In this document: positions 25,553-38,160 of the stretch, piece after piece
Position numbering within the stretch: position 1 is the first letter of the stretch
Layout: each line of letters starts with the position of its first letter
Assembly: GCA_007922305.1 (NCBI GenBank)
Contig: ML677335.1
Location: 14,909,734-14,973,733, forward strand
Direction of reading: 5' to 3'
Length of the DNA stretch: 64,000 nucleotides
DNA from: Dermatemys mawii
Taxonomy: Eukaryota > Chordata > Testudines > Dermatemydidae
Translations under genes and position numbers: made by a program
Notes under the pieces: model-generated
What the model was told of the DNA's origin: nothing
Seen by the model: only the letters and a program-made list of their open reading frames with translations
The model's database searches: none

Positions 25553-25784
25553 ACTGTTAATTGAATTGCCTCATTAGCACTGACCCCTCACTTGGTAAGA
25601 CAACTCCCATTTTTTCATGTACTGTGTATATATACCTGCTACTGTATTTTCCACTCCATGCATCTGATGAAGTGGGTTTTAGCCCATGAAAGTTTATACC
25701 CAAATAAATATATTAGTCTCTAAGGTGCCACAAAGACTCCTCGTTTTTGCTGATACAGGCTAACACGGCTACCACTCTGAAACC
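25553..25784 (+). mobile_element. Penelope-like element, non-coding 3' end
   Basis: Contains CATCTGATGAAGTGGGTTTT (25661-25680), AGCCCATGAAAG, AAATAAATATATTAG, the 'CTAAGGTGCCACAAAGACTCC' block (25720-25740) and ends ACACGGCTACCACTCTGAAACC. It is aligned in order with the copy at 9.2-9.35 kb. The coding part is absent: it is 5'-truncated just upstream of the tail. Confidence 0.65.
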
Positions 25785-28700
25785 AGGGACCAGATTGTGG
25801 TTATATATAACAAATAATGAAAAGTGTTAGGCAACCTTAACTACAGGCATTGCGAACAGCTCTACCTTTAATTTCTATACAATTAATACATGTGTTTGCT
25901 GTGTATAAATATGTTGAAGTTTTATTTAATTATATGAAAAAATTCTTGCTCTCCATCCTTTCCTGAGATGGTTTTTCATTTCCTGGCAGAATCTTTGAGG
26001 ATATGCTGTTTACAGCCAGATTGTTATGTGGTTTACGACTATAAGACTCAGCGTGTATGTGTAAAAATGATAAATAATCACGTGCACCACATTAACTTCC
26101 CACTCCCTTCCTTTCTAAAAAGTTGTACCTGAATATAAAGACAGATTTAGTAGGAATTCCAGAGCCACTACCCTATTGCTTAGATGCCATGGGGCTGGCT
26201 GAAGCAGTGACGTAGTGTTACTTTTTCTCTTAGATGCTTGCACAACATAATGATCTGTTCATTTCTTGTGACCCAAAATCTAATCCCGAATGTGGGTTTT
26301 CTGCCCTCTATTAGGTTGAGAGGGAATGCTTTTCCTTTTCCAGCTTTTTCTCAGCTAGGATCATTAACTTACATTTTCTATACTTCTAGAAATGAAATTA
26401 AATAAACTGTAATAATCTTCCAAGCCCATGGTTTTATTTGTCTTTCTTTTAGATTTCATTATATGTTTCAAAGAGACTTTTATAGTCTGCCTCTTGAATA
26501 GTCTCCCAGCAGCAGCCCCCGCCTCCTCCGGCCATACAGGGAAAGTATGCTGTGATGTGTCAGAGAAGGCAGAGTTCCAGTTAACGGTGCTGTAATCTTA
26601 GCAGCTCTCTAGTGAGAATGCTGTAAGTGACTTTTCAGTCACCTATAACTTTATTTTTTACTTTTTCCTAAACCAATTGAAGGATTCTGTTTTTCATCAG
26701 GACTGTGTCTCTACAGGTTCTAGCTTTTTTGCTATCATCCTGCTCAAAAACATGAGGTCAGAATGTTTTTACAGTGAGCAGTCTGATTTTTAATTTTCCC
26801 ATAACTTAAAATTAGCCAAAAGGACGATGTTCTAAGTTTCCCCCAAAAAATTAATTTAGCATATAGCAGAAACTAAGCATGGAAAATTTCAGACCAAAAT
26901 GTGAATGTTTCCGAAAGTTGTTTGTGTGCAAGAGAGATGAGGTGAGGGACTGGGGGAGTAATAATTTTATGTAAACTGTTTTCATGCTTAACTATAATAG
27001 ACAACCCCAGGTGCCTTGTAGCATTTATTTTTATATACAACTGTCAGTAAAATTATAACTCTTTCTTCAATGTTTTTAATGTAAAGTATAACAATTTCTC
27101 TGCAAATCTATTTGATCAAATGTATTTCCTTTAGATTGTTTAGCTGCAGCTAAATAAGAGTTTATGTAATGTTTGCTGAATAAGTATGTTACAAAAAATA
27201 CCATTTTATAATGTGCAGAATAAGGGGGTAGGCACGACAGTCTGCCCAGAGATTGCTTTTTGTTGGAGATTCCTTCATAAGATCTGTCACAGACACATTC
27301 CAGGCATCATTGTGCTGGCTGTGATTTATGTTCTTGCTCATCGCCCTCATCCAACTTTTATTCTTTGACATTTTTGGATTAATGGCTGTGATAGTGACAT
27401 TTCCATTAGCACTCGGGATGTGCAAATAATTCACAAATGGCAGGTAGCTTCCTACTGTATTTGATGTTTTATGGACCCAGGAAGTGGAGGATATATCAGA
27501 TGCATCCTGAATTCAGAAGTTTTCAGATGTAATGCAGAAAGTTCAGTGCTTCTAAGTAGCCATTTTAATTATTTTAATTCTTAGAAACATTCTGGTATCT
27601 AGACATTTGTTCTGATTTTAGTGATACTTTTTTTTTAATTCTTTCAGGTTTAAAAGTAGTATATTATATAAATAGGAGATGGAAATAACAGTGGCAAAAA
27701 TTGATTTCCTGTAAAATTTGTTTCCTTAAAAAAATTGTTACTGAATTTAGTATTTGAAAAAGATTCTGTATTAACCTTCCAGGAGACGGAAGTTTTGTCT
27801 GTCTTAAAATGAGTACAGGGACTAGTGGTTCTTGTGGGAATGGAAGAAGAGCTCTTGTGGCATGCTTTGAGATTTTGCAATCCTGCATTGCATTTTGAGG
27901 ATCCATACTGGTTTACATTTTAAAGAGGCAAATCAGCAGGGTTCAGCAGCGAGATTACTTGCTGCTGATGCCACAGAACAGAAGGAGCAGATTACCTGGC
28001 TGCTTCAAGATGAAGTTCCTCTGGTGCTAAAAGAGGAAATTATGTTGCTAGGCCTCCTCATTTCCAAGGAGACAAGGGTATGAGAAGAAAGAGGAATGTT
28101 AAAGAAGGCATGTTGTGATTGCTCTGTCTCCAAGAGAATTTTGTCGGGGGGAGGTTGGGATTGAGGAATTTAATCAACCTTTCCCAAAATGTTAAAAGTT
28201 TTGGATTTGATTCACGGGATGGATGGAGGCTTTGCAAGTGTTCTTTTTGGAACTGAAGTAGTTGTTTAATTCCCTATATATTATACAATGTGAAGAGTAT
28301 TTTGCAGTCATTTATATCTGTGGTAATCTGCAACTAGTATGAATGGGATAACTTTAGGGTTTCCCAGGTTTTTTTCTGATTATCATTTTAAGAGGGGTCA
28401 CTGAGGCCTGTTGCAGAAAAGCCACAGAGAAATCATCCTTCTTGTGCCAGAATATGAGTGCCCTGGGGGAAAAGGGGTACTTCAGTCACCTACCAAAGAT
28501 AAAACTCACAAGCTGTAGCAGGCAGTTTGGATCTCTCCCTGCAGTGCAGTGGGAAGGAGTAGCAGGAGTTTGTTTGGGGAAGGGCGATTTCTAGGAGAGA
28601 CAGAGCACCGAGAACTACAAGAATATAGAAAAAGCTTCAGGGAAGCCTCCAAATTTTTGGATTTTCTGACTACAAACACATTAGATGTGTGCTCACCACT

Positions 28701-31700
28701 AATTATAGATCATCGGATGTATATATATTTAATATTCTTAAATGATTGTCATTGCTAAGATTATTTGGTAATTAATACTATTAAACATAAGTAGAAATGT
28801 TTTCTTGTCTAAGCTGACAGGAACTAAAATTGCTTTTTGCAAATAAAAATTATACCTGAAAGTATGTTTAGAGCCACAGTATTTGAAACCATTTAAATAT
28901 ATTTATTAAAATAGAGTAAGACCTGCAGCAAAAGACCTGTTTGTGGTAAAACTTGACTTGCCATGAACACTGTCAAAATATATATATTTGAATTTGGGTT
29001 TATGCTTGGCATAATTATGGAACTTGAGGTCTGTGGTTTAAGGGAATATAAAGTTTTAATTTTAAATATCATATCATTCTGGATATGTTGACATCAGCAT
29101 TTTTAATGAAATTGTAAGTGATTTAGAAATATTAATAACTAGAAAGTTACCAAAGAGTTTCACTATATCATTATTTTTAAAAAGTAAAGACTTAAATCCT
29201 GATGAAGGATTAAATGTCAATAAGAGGCACACAAAGCTTAGCAGGCCTCATAACCCACCTGTGCATCAGCCTGGCTGACTGTTAGGGCAGTTAGACTTGC
29301 GTGTAAAAGAGATGGAAGGGATTTGCACCCAGTCCATAAAGGACATAGAATTGCTGAAACTGCTTGGAGATAAGTTGATTAATGCAAATCAACTCCTGCT
29401 GCCATTCCTGTCCAACCACTCTCTCATAGATCTTCCTCTTTTTCGCCATATTGTGCCTGGATAGGGTTGCAGCAGCCTTAGGGGGAAGAGGTAAACTGGA
29501 CCCTATTTCAGTTTATTAAGCACGTTTGCAGGTGGCCTCACATACAGACAAGTAAGAAGTTGAGGAGCCAAAGCCCTGTTGTTTCTTTGCAGGAGACCGT
29601 CTCCTGCTCCATAGCCTACTCAGTCTGCTAGCTGAACTCCTCTCTCCTGGGAAGTCATGTTGGTGCTAACTCACCTGAGGTCATCCTTCATGTCAGTTTG
29701 GGGGAAGAGAGGGAAGTCGCACATTCAGTGGGCAGAATTGGATCGTGATTTTTAAGTGATAGTTGACAGCCTCAGAGAAGGTGCCCTCAGGGTATCTTGA
29801 GCAGCTGGAAAGTCCAACAGTGTTGCAAAGCTGCTCACGGCTCTGTGATGCTGACATGACTTTTGAGTGAGGATTTGGCCTTAAATCTTAATGTTCTAGG
29901 GTTAAAAATTAATTTATAGCTTTGATGTCTTGAGTTAGAATCCAAGAACCAATGCTATGAAGGTAAAGAAACAGCTGTGCTCAGTTAACTTATGACCATA
30001 TGCATGTACCCAGATTTAAGTTTCTGTTACTTAGGTGCAAACTATTTATTTATGCTCTCAAAGTAAATGTTAAATTTCCAGTCCTGTACACTGAGCAAGT
30101 CACAGACATGAAGTGATAGTTGCATATGCTTAAGGATTGTTAAGAGGTAGGGATTTTTTGTCATAAAATAAAACAGTAGACCCTGGCATTTCGTTAAATA
30201 TAAAATTACAGAGAGGCTCAGTATTATCACTGTTTACTCTTACACATAACCTAAATTTCAGCATAGCAGAGATGTTCTTTCTCTTAAGATAGAAATTAAA
30301 ATAATTGTTTGTGTACTTATTGGATGAGTTTGTGAGGCCTTACAGCTTAACTCGATGGCGTGCCTGTGTTTGGATGTAACACAATAATATTTGATAACTG
30401 ATAGAATCTGGGTGCGAATGTCAAAGTTATATGGCTTTCTAAAATATACTTTGTGCATACACACTGGATTTGTAATGTGACCTTTTATTGACCTGCCATC
30501 ATTCTATGGATTCAGTTCATGTATAAATAGCTAGGAAAATTCAGAGACAGTGCTGGAAAGGTGTGTGGGGAAGACTTCTGCTGCTTCCTGCTGTACAATA
30601 GGTGTGGGTGTAGATGTCTGGAGACAGGACTCTTCTAGAGTCCTGTCTTTTTCCATACAGGGTAGAAAGGTGTGTATGGGCTTTTGCCTCTTATGACTGG
30701 TCATATTGAGCAGTACAGAGTATTCCACTGACATCTAACAAATAGCTGAATATGGTGAAAGAAATTCTTCATTTTTCTATTTTAAAAATGTATGAATTTA
30801 CATATATAAAAGCAGAATTACAAGACTATTAAGTTAAAAAAGCACTTAGAAGTCAGGAAATGACAGTGTTAAGGTGCATGCAGAAACATGTACATAGACA
30901 GCGCTGAGGCAGTCTTTTCCTCAAAGACCTTAAATAAAGACACGAAGTAGCAAGTGAATGTAACAAGAAATAGAAGAAGGATGAAGGAAGAGTAATAAGA
31001 TCTTGTGGTCCAATAGCCTTGCAGTGTGCACAACTTTTTGGCCCTGAATCATTTAAGCTTTGAAAAATGTGTCAAACCCATAGCCTATGCTCTCTCTTAC
31101 TTTCCTGCTCCCAGAAAGTGTCTGTTTGTTGCCTCCCTGTTGTTTGTTTGGTTGATTGGTTGGTTTTTAGCCCTCTTTGCAACAGACTATTCCCAACTTC
31201 CAATCTACTTACTATCATTAGTTCCTTTTTTAAAAATGTCATCCCCACAACTCCTGCAGCTGATGGTTCCCCTCCTCTTGGGCACTTATCCTAACTGGGA
31301 CTGGAAGGACACCATGCACCAGTGGTTTTCCCACTGTTGTTGTACAGAGGGTCTCAGTTGGGTCCCTGCAGCTGTCAGATGCAAGATGGTAGAAATTTTA
31401 TTGATCGTATATGAAGTATATGCTCTGATGTCCTTGTGGTCTAGGTTTGGAACAATGCCCCCACAGTCTAAGCATTCAGTTATTCCCCTTTCCCATACCT
31501 CCTGCATCCTCCAGTGCTACTGATGTTGGGGTGGGTGAAGTGTGCTGCTGGGTCATGTGCCCCCAAAGTTCTAGCTCCATATAGGGACAATGAGGGATCA
31601 ACTTGCCCCCATTGGCAGTGGGAGCTGCTGCTCCATCTAGGAGCCACCTTAAAAAGGCAATTCCTGCTGGAAATTCTTTGTAGGGCTTCAACCCATATGG

Positions 31701-32716
31701 TGCTCCTGAGAGGAAGGGAAGCTCCACAAGGCAGTGCTAAGGGAGAAGCAGAGGTGGGTCTGACTAGCACCTTAGTGCACTGCTGGTAGTGGCTGTTCTT
31801 CCTCCTCCCTGAAGGATTCATCACCTTCCACTGGACAATTTTAATTATATTAGATCATCCACTCTGACTTTTTCCTAATTGTGGGTTCATTTGTTTTGCA
31901 TCTTATTGTGGATTTTTTAATTTTCAAATTCCTTGTAACTTTTATTTTACAAAGACAAAATCTTTAATAAGTTGTGCCCTTTTCCTGCTTTCTTTCCTCA
32001 TTCACTAGCTTTATTTTAAACTGCCATAAAAATAAGTTGTTAAAAATAGATGTGTTTGATTTTTAAAACCCTTTAACAGCAAATATCAATGGTCATACAT
32101 CTTACTGAAATAATGCAGCTAGTTTTTTAATATATGTTTACACTTTTTTTTTCTTTTGAACATACTTCAGCCTTCCAATTTTGACAACCTACTTTGGACT
32201 TTTTAAAAAGCAAAATTCCATTATCAAAAAACTTGCTAAAAGGCATGAGCAGACATTCCACCTCTGCTCTGATTATGGTGCTTAGAACTTTCCACCTGTT
32301 GTCTGCACATTAAGCTAACTCCCACCTAAGTGTCTGCCTTTTATTGCTGTTTGACTAGAGGTGGGATTTTTATAGAGCAGATGCTATGACAAAAGCAGAT
32401 GTTTAAAAATATGTTGACGGCCATGGAATTGGTGTAGTTTCAAAATGCTTTTGTAATCATTCACCTCAGGACAAAAGTTAAGTCTGCTGCTCACATGATT
32501 GAGTATTATTACTGGTTTTGAACTTTATGCATCATAATTAAGGATTATAAGAGTTTAAAATGATGGAGAATGTGAATTAATAGTAATAATATTTGATTTC
32601 TATCAGAATAGTTAATGTCTACTCTTTGTAGTACCTCACATTTGTAATGAATAGAAGTTGCTGTTAGTTTGCTTTTTAAATTCTGCCTCTTTAATATTTC
32701 TAAACTTTGCTTACAG
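25785..32716. other. intron, mainly unique sequence
   Basis: I see no exon or confidently named transposon. Less AT-rich patches lie at 26470-26600, 29200-29880 and 31030-31800. The longest open frame here (31026-31523) has a biased hydrophobic composition and no family resemblance, and is probably chance. A small perfect hairpin lies at 30623-30647. A short open segment near 27930-28080 is discussed as a finding. Confidence 0.45.
30623..30647. repeat. perfect 11-bp inverted repeat, 3-nt loop
   Basis: GACAGGACTCT, loop TCT, then AGAGTCCTGTC. It stands alone, with no T-run or gene next to it. Confidence 0.6.
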
Positions 32717-32790
32717 TGTTCGCTAGTTCTGAGCCTGTACCAGGATTCCATGGGGACACCCTGCAGTTAGCTTTCATCGACCTCAGACAA
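32717..32790 (+). CDS. EXOC6: EXOC6 (Sec15A) internal coding exon, 74 bp
   Basis: A short exon preceded by a long pyrimidine-rich tract ending TTGCTTACAG and followed by a GTAAGA donor. Its first two bases complete a Leu codon begun in the previous exon, and the rest reads FASSEPVPGFHGDTLQLAF then IDLRQ, ending in phase 0. The EPVPGF..DTLQLAFIDLRQ signature is characteristic of Sec15 proteins, and SEPVPGF favours EXOC6 over EXOC6B (SGPVPGF from memory). The following intron is unusually long, 30,564 bp, and holds most of the repeats and the CpG-dense block described elsewhere. Confidence 0.95.
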
Positions 32791-32989
32791 GTAAGACATT
32801 AGTTGTTTTTTTATCCTATTAATTTCCCCCTTTTGATTAGTGCCAAAGTTGTTACAATTCAATGATCTCTCATGTTTTTAGCCTTCTCAGTGTAACCACT
32901 GTTGAAAAACAGCAATTATTTTAAGTGGTATTAGTGGGACTTTTCCCTATGAGTTGGTATTAAACTGTTTCCCCAACATGATGTTAGGG
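32791..32989. other. start of the 30.6-kb intron
   Basis: Donor GTAAGA at 32791 followed by unique AT-rich sequence. Confidence 0.5.
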
Positions 32990-33240
32990 GGCACTGTGCT
33001 ACCAGAGGTGCCATCTTGTGGATAAAATGTTAAATTGAGGTCCTCACAACTTGTCAGGATCTGTGTCACTTTTTAGTCAAGAGTATACGTGTCGGTGTGC
33101 TGGCCTGATTCCATTTCAGGCAATTACCTTCTGCCTACTGAGTTACATCCTGCATTTTCAATTTGACATAGTATTGTTCCCTACTGCCTGTCCTAAACTG
33201 TTATGTAGAATTGTTTTATCCTGTTAAACTGCTGTCACAT
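32990..33240 (+). repeat. possible ancient SINE-like repeat
   Basis: The order 'ACCAGAGGTGCCATCTTGTGG', GATAAAATGTTAAATTGAGG, CACAACTTGTCAGGATC and 'GTGTGCTGGCCTGATTCCA' recalls a vertebrate interspersed repeat ('gaggtgc..tctttc..atgagatgttaaaccgaggtcc'). Recognition is from memory. The family is not established. Confidence 0.4.
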
Positions 33241-33284
33241 TCGAGCCTAGTGATGACTGATTTCTAATGCTATGTCCATTTTAA

Positions 33285-33475
33285 TTTTAAATGTCTTCAG
33301 TGATGGGTTCCAAATTCCTCCCTTGGGAAGACTGTTCCACAGATCTTACCATAAGGAAAATTTTCCAGACTGAATCTTTGTTTCATCCCATTACTTCCAT
33401 TTCCTGTTCTCGTTAGATTCTTATGCTGTGTCCATCACTAAAAATCCATCTTCATCTTCCTCAGTTATTTTTTAT
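33285..33475 (-). mobile_element. CR1-like LINE 3' fragment (antisense)
   Basis: The segment has the pattern of CR1 3' sequence in reverse orientation: 'CCCTTGGGAAGACTGTTCCACAG', 'GGAAAATTTTCCAGACTGAATC' and 'CATCCCATTACTTCCATTTCCTG'. It is heavily decayed. The call rests on remembered CR1 3' UTR order. Confidence 0.45.
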
Positions 33476-33822
33476 CTGACATTATCTTTTTTTAAAAAAA
33501 ATAATTTATCATTTTTTTTTGTTTCACAAATATAGTGTTACCTGAACAGCAAAATGAATAGTTAACCAAATAAAAATGGGATTGACTTATTCAGCAATGT
33601 TGCCACTTGACAAAAGGGATAATCTAAGAAGGGTTCTATGTCAGATTATCTGTATATTCACAATGTTTTCACTTCTGCATAGCTTTCTCACAGCAATCCA
33701 AATCGTCTCAAAAAATGAAAATCCTTTTGTAAAATTATTTTGCAGCTGGTTTACCCCTCTGTCATGCTAATGATCAAAAAACTGGGGTGGAGAGCAGCTT
33801 TTTCATGATAAAGGTAAAAGAT

Positions 33823-33925
33823 ATAGGGTCAGATTCTAAGATCACAGGTTTAATGATACCTTTGCAATCAGTGAAGTTACAATGATGTAAATCTGCAATA
33901 AGTGAGCAGGGGATCAGGCCGATGG
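33823..33925 (+). repeat. short interspersed repeat, second copy
   Basis: 'GGGTCAGATTCTAAGATC...CAGTGAAGTTACAATGATGTAAATC...GATCAGGCC' parallels the element at 11150-11268. It is the familiar 'cagattctg..ctccattgaagtcaatggagttac' pattern of turtle genomes. Confidence 0.45.
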
Positions 33926-35872
33926 TCTGTGTTAAAGCTATACAATGGAAATGTGATGTCTGTAGATAAGAGAAGTGGAAGAAGAATTTCAGAAACTGCA
34001 ATTTGATGTGTGATTCTACATCAGAAGTCCTGGGTTGACAAGTAGACTTCATCCTTTGGATTTTTGTATCCTCCCTTATTACTAGTGTTTTATAGGTGAT
34101 TAAATGCCTTCCACACTGTACTACAGTAAGTAGTTTAGTTGAAGGGAAGAGAGGTGTAAAGATTGATTTCATCGTGGCAGAACTTTTTTGCAACTTTCAT
34201 TATCCTAAATGCTATAAATCCTTGAAGAGCCTACATTTCTCTCAGGGAAAAAGTAATTTCCAGCTGTGCAGGAGCATGGGGCGAGTATGTGTGCATTTAC
34301 TATAGGAAATAAATAATATTTTTGTATGTTTAAGTATCAGTTGTTGAATATGCTAGATAATACTTATGGTACTGCTTATATATGATTATTTAAATTGTGC
34401 TTGGATTAGCAGTGTGTGTGTCTATAATTCTTTTTATGCTGTATAATACTTCACAGAGTGTCTTTTGTACATGCTTGGAATCTAGTAAATTTCAGGTATT
34501 TTATAAACCGCAAAAATTTAGGCAATTAGCTTGTTACTGAGCCTCTATCTGTAGAATAGTTATAGAGAATATTTTGTTTATTTTTCTTTTATATTTCCTG
34601 TGTGTCTCATGAGAACCCATAGGGATGCAAGTATTCATAAAGAGCGACAGTTACCTTTTAGTAAGGATTTAACACTGTTTTCCCTCTCTTCCTTTTTTGT
34701 CATCCATTTCTCTCTTAATAGGGTAGATGACAGTTCTTTTCAAGAAAACTTAGAAAGGCAACATAGCCTTTTTCAGAAACTTCTTATAAAAGGTCATGCT
34801 TCTATTTTTTAGTTTGAATTTGATACTTCTTCATGAATTGTGGGATATGAAAGATAAGGAAGTAGGTCCACTAGTCAGGTTTTACCTGCCCACCCGGACT
34901 GTGCCCTGAGGTCAAACTCCTGATATTTGCTGTTCAGTACAGAGGAGTTGATGACAGGTAGAGGCTGATACAAGGGGGAAAGCTTGAACCATATCAAAGC
35001 TAAAAGGCAGGAGAATTGGGACTCAGTGAGAGACTGTAGCTAAAAGATGGATCAGCAGGATTGCCCTCTTTTTAAAAAGTAGCTGACCTGTGATGGAAAA
35101 GACTTTATCATCCTGCCAATCACATGCTTGCTAATGGAATCCAGTTATTTCAACAACAGCTTACTCCCTCTGTGTCGTATCAGGACAATGTCTAAGATTA
35201 ACAAGGATAGGGCAATGTAGTATTGGAACACACTGCCACAAGAAATAAATCTAACTTATGAGGAGCCAGCTTTGAAAGAACCAGGAGGATAACTAAGCTT
35301 CCATGGTTACTGTGGGGTGCAAGGAGCCTACAGGGCAGGTAGCTGCTTCTAAATAGCACACTGAAAGTGCTTTCCTCTTAGCAGCTCCTAGTCCACTGTC
35401 TCTCCCTGCCAGTAATAGCTCTGAACAGTCCAGTCACAGTCCTCACATCGCAAACCCACTCACCCCACATCCTCTCCACAGCTCTAGGAAAAAAGCTATC
35501 AAGAAGTTATCAAGCTGAACTTAGAAGCAGCAGCTTTCTGCAGTCAGATCCCATTCCTCTTCCTGATTGTGGTGCTCCCATTGTCTTATCATGACCTCAT
35601 ACACCCCGACCAAAAAAATAACAACTTTGTTCCTTAAGGACCATGTTTCTTCCACTAGCACACTTACAGAAACTCGGCTCTGCTTAGATTCTCATACCAT
35701 TTCTATCACAATATGGGTATCTGAGCAACTTCCAGCAGCACATTAAGTGGCTAGCGTGTGTTGAACATGGTTCCGTCATTCTCTCTTTCTGCCTTCCTCT
35801 CTCAAGGGAAAAAGTTTTGTGTTTGGATTTTCTTCTCATTTTTTTTATATATTTTTTACTTTTATATGCTGC
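33926..35872. other. intron, nothing firmly recognised
   Basis: 34870-35800 is less AT-rich and may hold old repeat sequence, but nothing is nameable. No exon is seen. Confidence 0.4.
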
Positions 35873-35880
35873 ACTATGTG

Positions 35881-36003
35881 TAGGGTGGCCAGATAGCTAG
35901 TGTAAAAAATCGGGATGGGGGTTGGGGGTTATAGGTGCCTATATAAGAAAAAGTCCCTAAAATCAGGACTGTCCCTTTAAAGTCAGGACATCTGGTTACC
36001 CTA
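35881..36003 (+). mobile_element. 123-bp non-autonomous hAT-type element, copy 1
   Basis: Terminal inverted repeats TAGGGTGGCCAGA and TCTGGTTACCCTA match at 11-12 of 13. Flanking 8-bp duplications are ACTATGTG (35873-35880) and GCTATTTG (36004-36011), 6 of 8. The interior 'TATATAAGAAAAAGTCCC...ATCAGGACTGTCCC' is nearly the same as copy 2. The 8-bp duplications indicate the hAT superfamily. Confidence 0.75.
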
Positions 36004-36011
36004 GCTATTTG

Positions 36012-36506
36012 TGTTTGTTAGTGAAGATATGGCAAAGAAACATGCCTTGAACTTGGAACGGTAAGTGATAAGATTTGTAGTGGTTCTTAGGGGTTACCTA
36101 CACTTGGATTTTTATTTTTTATTTATTTAATACCATTGCAAAATATTTGTTTAGTCACTCTTTTAAGAAAAGAAGGCAGAGGACAGGATGTAAAAAAAAA
36201 AAAAAGTGGGTAGTGGGAATGGAGCAGGAAGGAAATGCTGACTATGGGTTGCATACTCTTCTTGCTAAAAGAAATTATGAAAATATTTACATTGATTGTT
36301 GTTATTTATATAGCTACTAATGTGTGCTTAGAATTTCACAAAACCAAGAAGAGACAGTATCTCCCCAAAGGAGCTTATGTGCTAAGATGGGACATTACTC
36401 TGCAATGATAACAGCTAAGGGAAGGATAAGGGTAAGTGAAAGTAAGTGTTATGTGAAGATCATGGAATTGTTTCTCTTTGTAGGCAGCTTGTTGACTAAA
36501 TTCAAG
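36012..36506. other. spacer between twin hAT-type elements
   Basis: An A-run near 36190-36204 and AT-rich unique sequence. No gene is seen. Confidence 0.5.
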
Positions 36507-36514
36507 GAATCACC

Positions 36515-36638
36515 TAGGGCGACCAGACAACAAGTGTGAAAAATAGGGACAGGGGCTGGGGAGTAATAGGAGCCTACATAAGAAAAAGACCCAAAAATCA
36601 GGACTGTCCCTATAAAATCAGGACATCTGGTCACCCTA
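36515..36638 (+). mobile_element. 124-bp non-autonomous hAT-type element, copy 2
   Basis: Same family and orientation as copy 1. The termini are TAGGGCGACCAGA and TCTGGTCACCCTA. The target duplications GAATCACC (36507-36514) and GAATCGCC (36639-36646) match at 7 of 8, so the two copies are independent insertions rather than a segmental duplication. Confidence 0.8.
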
Positions 36639-36646
36639 GAATCGCC

Positions 36647-37440
36647 TCTTCATTGAGTGGGGGCGTAAATCAAACAAAGAAAATCAGTAAAAGTCAGCAA
36701 GAGCCAGGGGGATGATCAACATGGAGGCTGAAGTCCCAAGGATGGGAGACTGGAAGGAGAGGAGAAAAAGGGAAACCAACACTGCTGAATGTGGATTTAG
36801 GAGACTTAGAACAGCAGCACTGATGCCAAACGCAGATGAGCTGGATGATGTGTAATTTGAAGAAAGAAAGGGAGTGGCAGAAATGAAGGGAAACAGGTTG
36901 AAAGGACAAGAATAGGAAATAATTATTATTAAACCTTTCTCCCTTGCCTGTTAGGTGGAGCTTTTCAGGCTCACTGCCTCTCCCCTGCCCTGCAGCATGT
37001 CTGGTTATTCAGAGAAACGTATCACTCCTGTAAAGCCCTACCACAGGCTGTTATATAAAACAGAATTGTGCTTGTCTGGCTTTCAGGTCAAGGACTGTTG
37101 CTCTGCCAGGGAAAGGGGCTCAGAGTCTGGTGGGTGGCAAGGCTTTCTCTCTCTCGCTCTCTCTCCCATTCCCTCTCTCCATAGGCTGGTTTCACTGAAG
37201 TATAAGGAGCACTTCAGGCAGTCCCTCCCCAGAACAGAGGCACATGAAGGCTCCATTCCCCACGCAGCTGCACCACCTTGGGATTATAGGGAGACGGGTG
37301 AAAAATCTCTTCCCTTGTTCAAAAGGACTTGGACTTAACTACATGAGACATTACTCCACAGAAAGTCCACAAGCAGCGCACTAGCTTAACTAGGCGCACA
37401 GTAATGTCCTGTGTGGACACTTGTTAGCAGTGCAATGACT
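36647..37440. other. intron with pyrimidine-rich tract
   Basis: A (CT)n-like tract lies at 37144-37182. Around 37320-37440 are phrases (ACAGTAATGTCCTGTGTGGAC) related to the inverted repeat at 38161-38241. They suggest another degraded MITE of that kind. No exon is seen. Confidence 0.4.
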
Positions 37441-37445
37441 CACCG

Positions 37446-38053
37446 GTGCAGCATCTCCTGCCAGTCATCTTGGGAATTAGCTGAACTCCAGTTCCAGAGC
37501 ACCCTCTTCTGGCCAGTGTCTTATCTGCCTCAGGCCCCATGTCCCTTCCAGACCCCTGTACCCCTTTACCTCAGTATTCTGCCCCAGCAGTACCCTCACT
37601 CTCTGGGTCTCCCCTCCCAGGGGAACCCCCAAGCCTCTAAGCCCACCTTGCCTCATTGGTTACTGCCTGTCATCATCTAGCCCCCTTTCACTGAGGCAGA
37701 CTGCAGTCTGTAATGGCCACTCATCATTGACAAGGGGGTTGGACTCGCAGCCTCTGCCAACCCCAGACTGTACCTCCCAGCCCCAGTACCCTCATAGGCC
37801 TTTATCAAGGCCTGAGCCTGGGGAGTTGCCATGCTGGAGCTCCCCAACTCCTCTTGCCCTTCCCCAGCACCTATTCCCAGGCAGCTAGGTCCTTCTCTCT
37901 CCATAGCTAGAGAGAGAGAGAGAGTGACCCAGATCCTCCCTGAGCCCTTATAACAGAACCAGGTGTGGCCTGACTGGGACATGGCCCCAGCTGTGGCTAC
38001 TTCCCCAATCAAGCTGTCCTTTTCCCACTAGACAGGGGAAACCACCCCACTAC
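37446..38053 (-). mobile_element. LTR-like interspersed repeat with TATA-type box (antisense)
   Basis: Read on the minus strand it begins TGTAGTGGGGTGGTTTCCCC. It contains a promoter-like GTTATAAGGGCTC (near 37945), then CTCTCTCTCTCTAGC and 'GAGAGAGAAGGACCTAGCTGC', and continues through a G+C-rich body. This order recalls a high-copy turtle LTR-type repeat from memory. I see no target duplication and no internal retroviral coding sequence next to it, so it may be a solo LTR or a fragment. The boundaries are approximate. Confidence 0.45.
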
Positions 38054-38160
38054 AACACTGCTACAGAATATTAAAAGTTCCTTAGTATGCGTTTACATCC
38101 TGATCTTTGAAACAGTAGTACATCAGATTGCATTCTGGGACATCTGTGCTGTAGCACTGT

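Noticed and set aside
31026..31523. Longest open frame in the window, 165 codons on the + strand
   Set aside because: Chance-like composition, no domain, no splice context, an overlapping frame of similar quality on the other strand, and no resemblance to any family.
33774..34193. 139-codon minus-strand open frame
   Set aside because: It overlaps a recognised interspersed repeat at 33823-33925 and shows no coding signature.
37677..38012. G+C-rich minus-strand frame resembling a small secreted protein
   Set aside because: The region matches a high-copy turtle LTR-like repeat layout.
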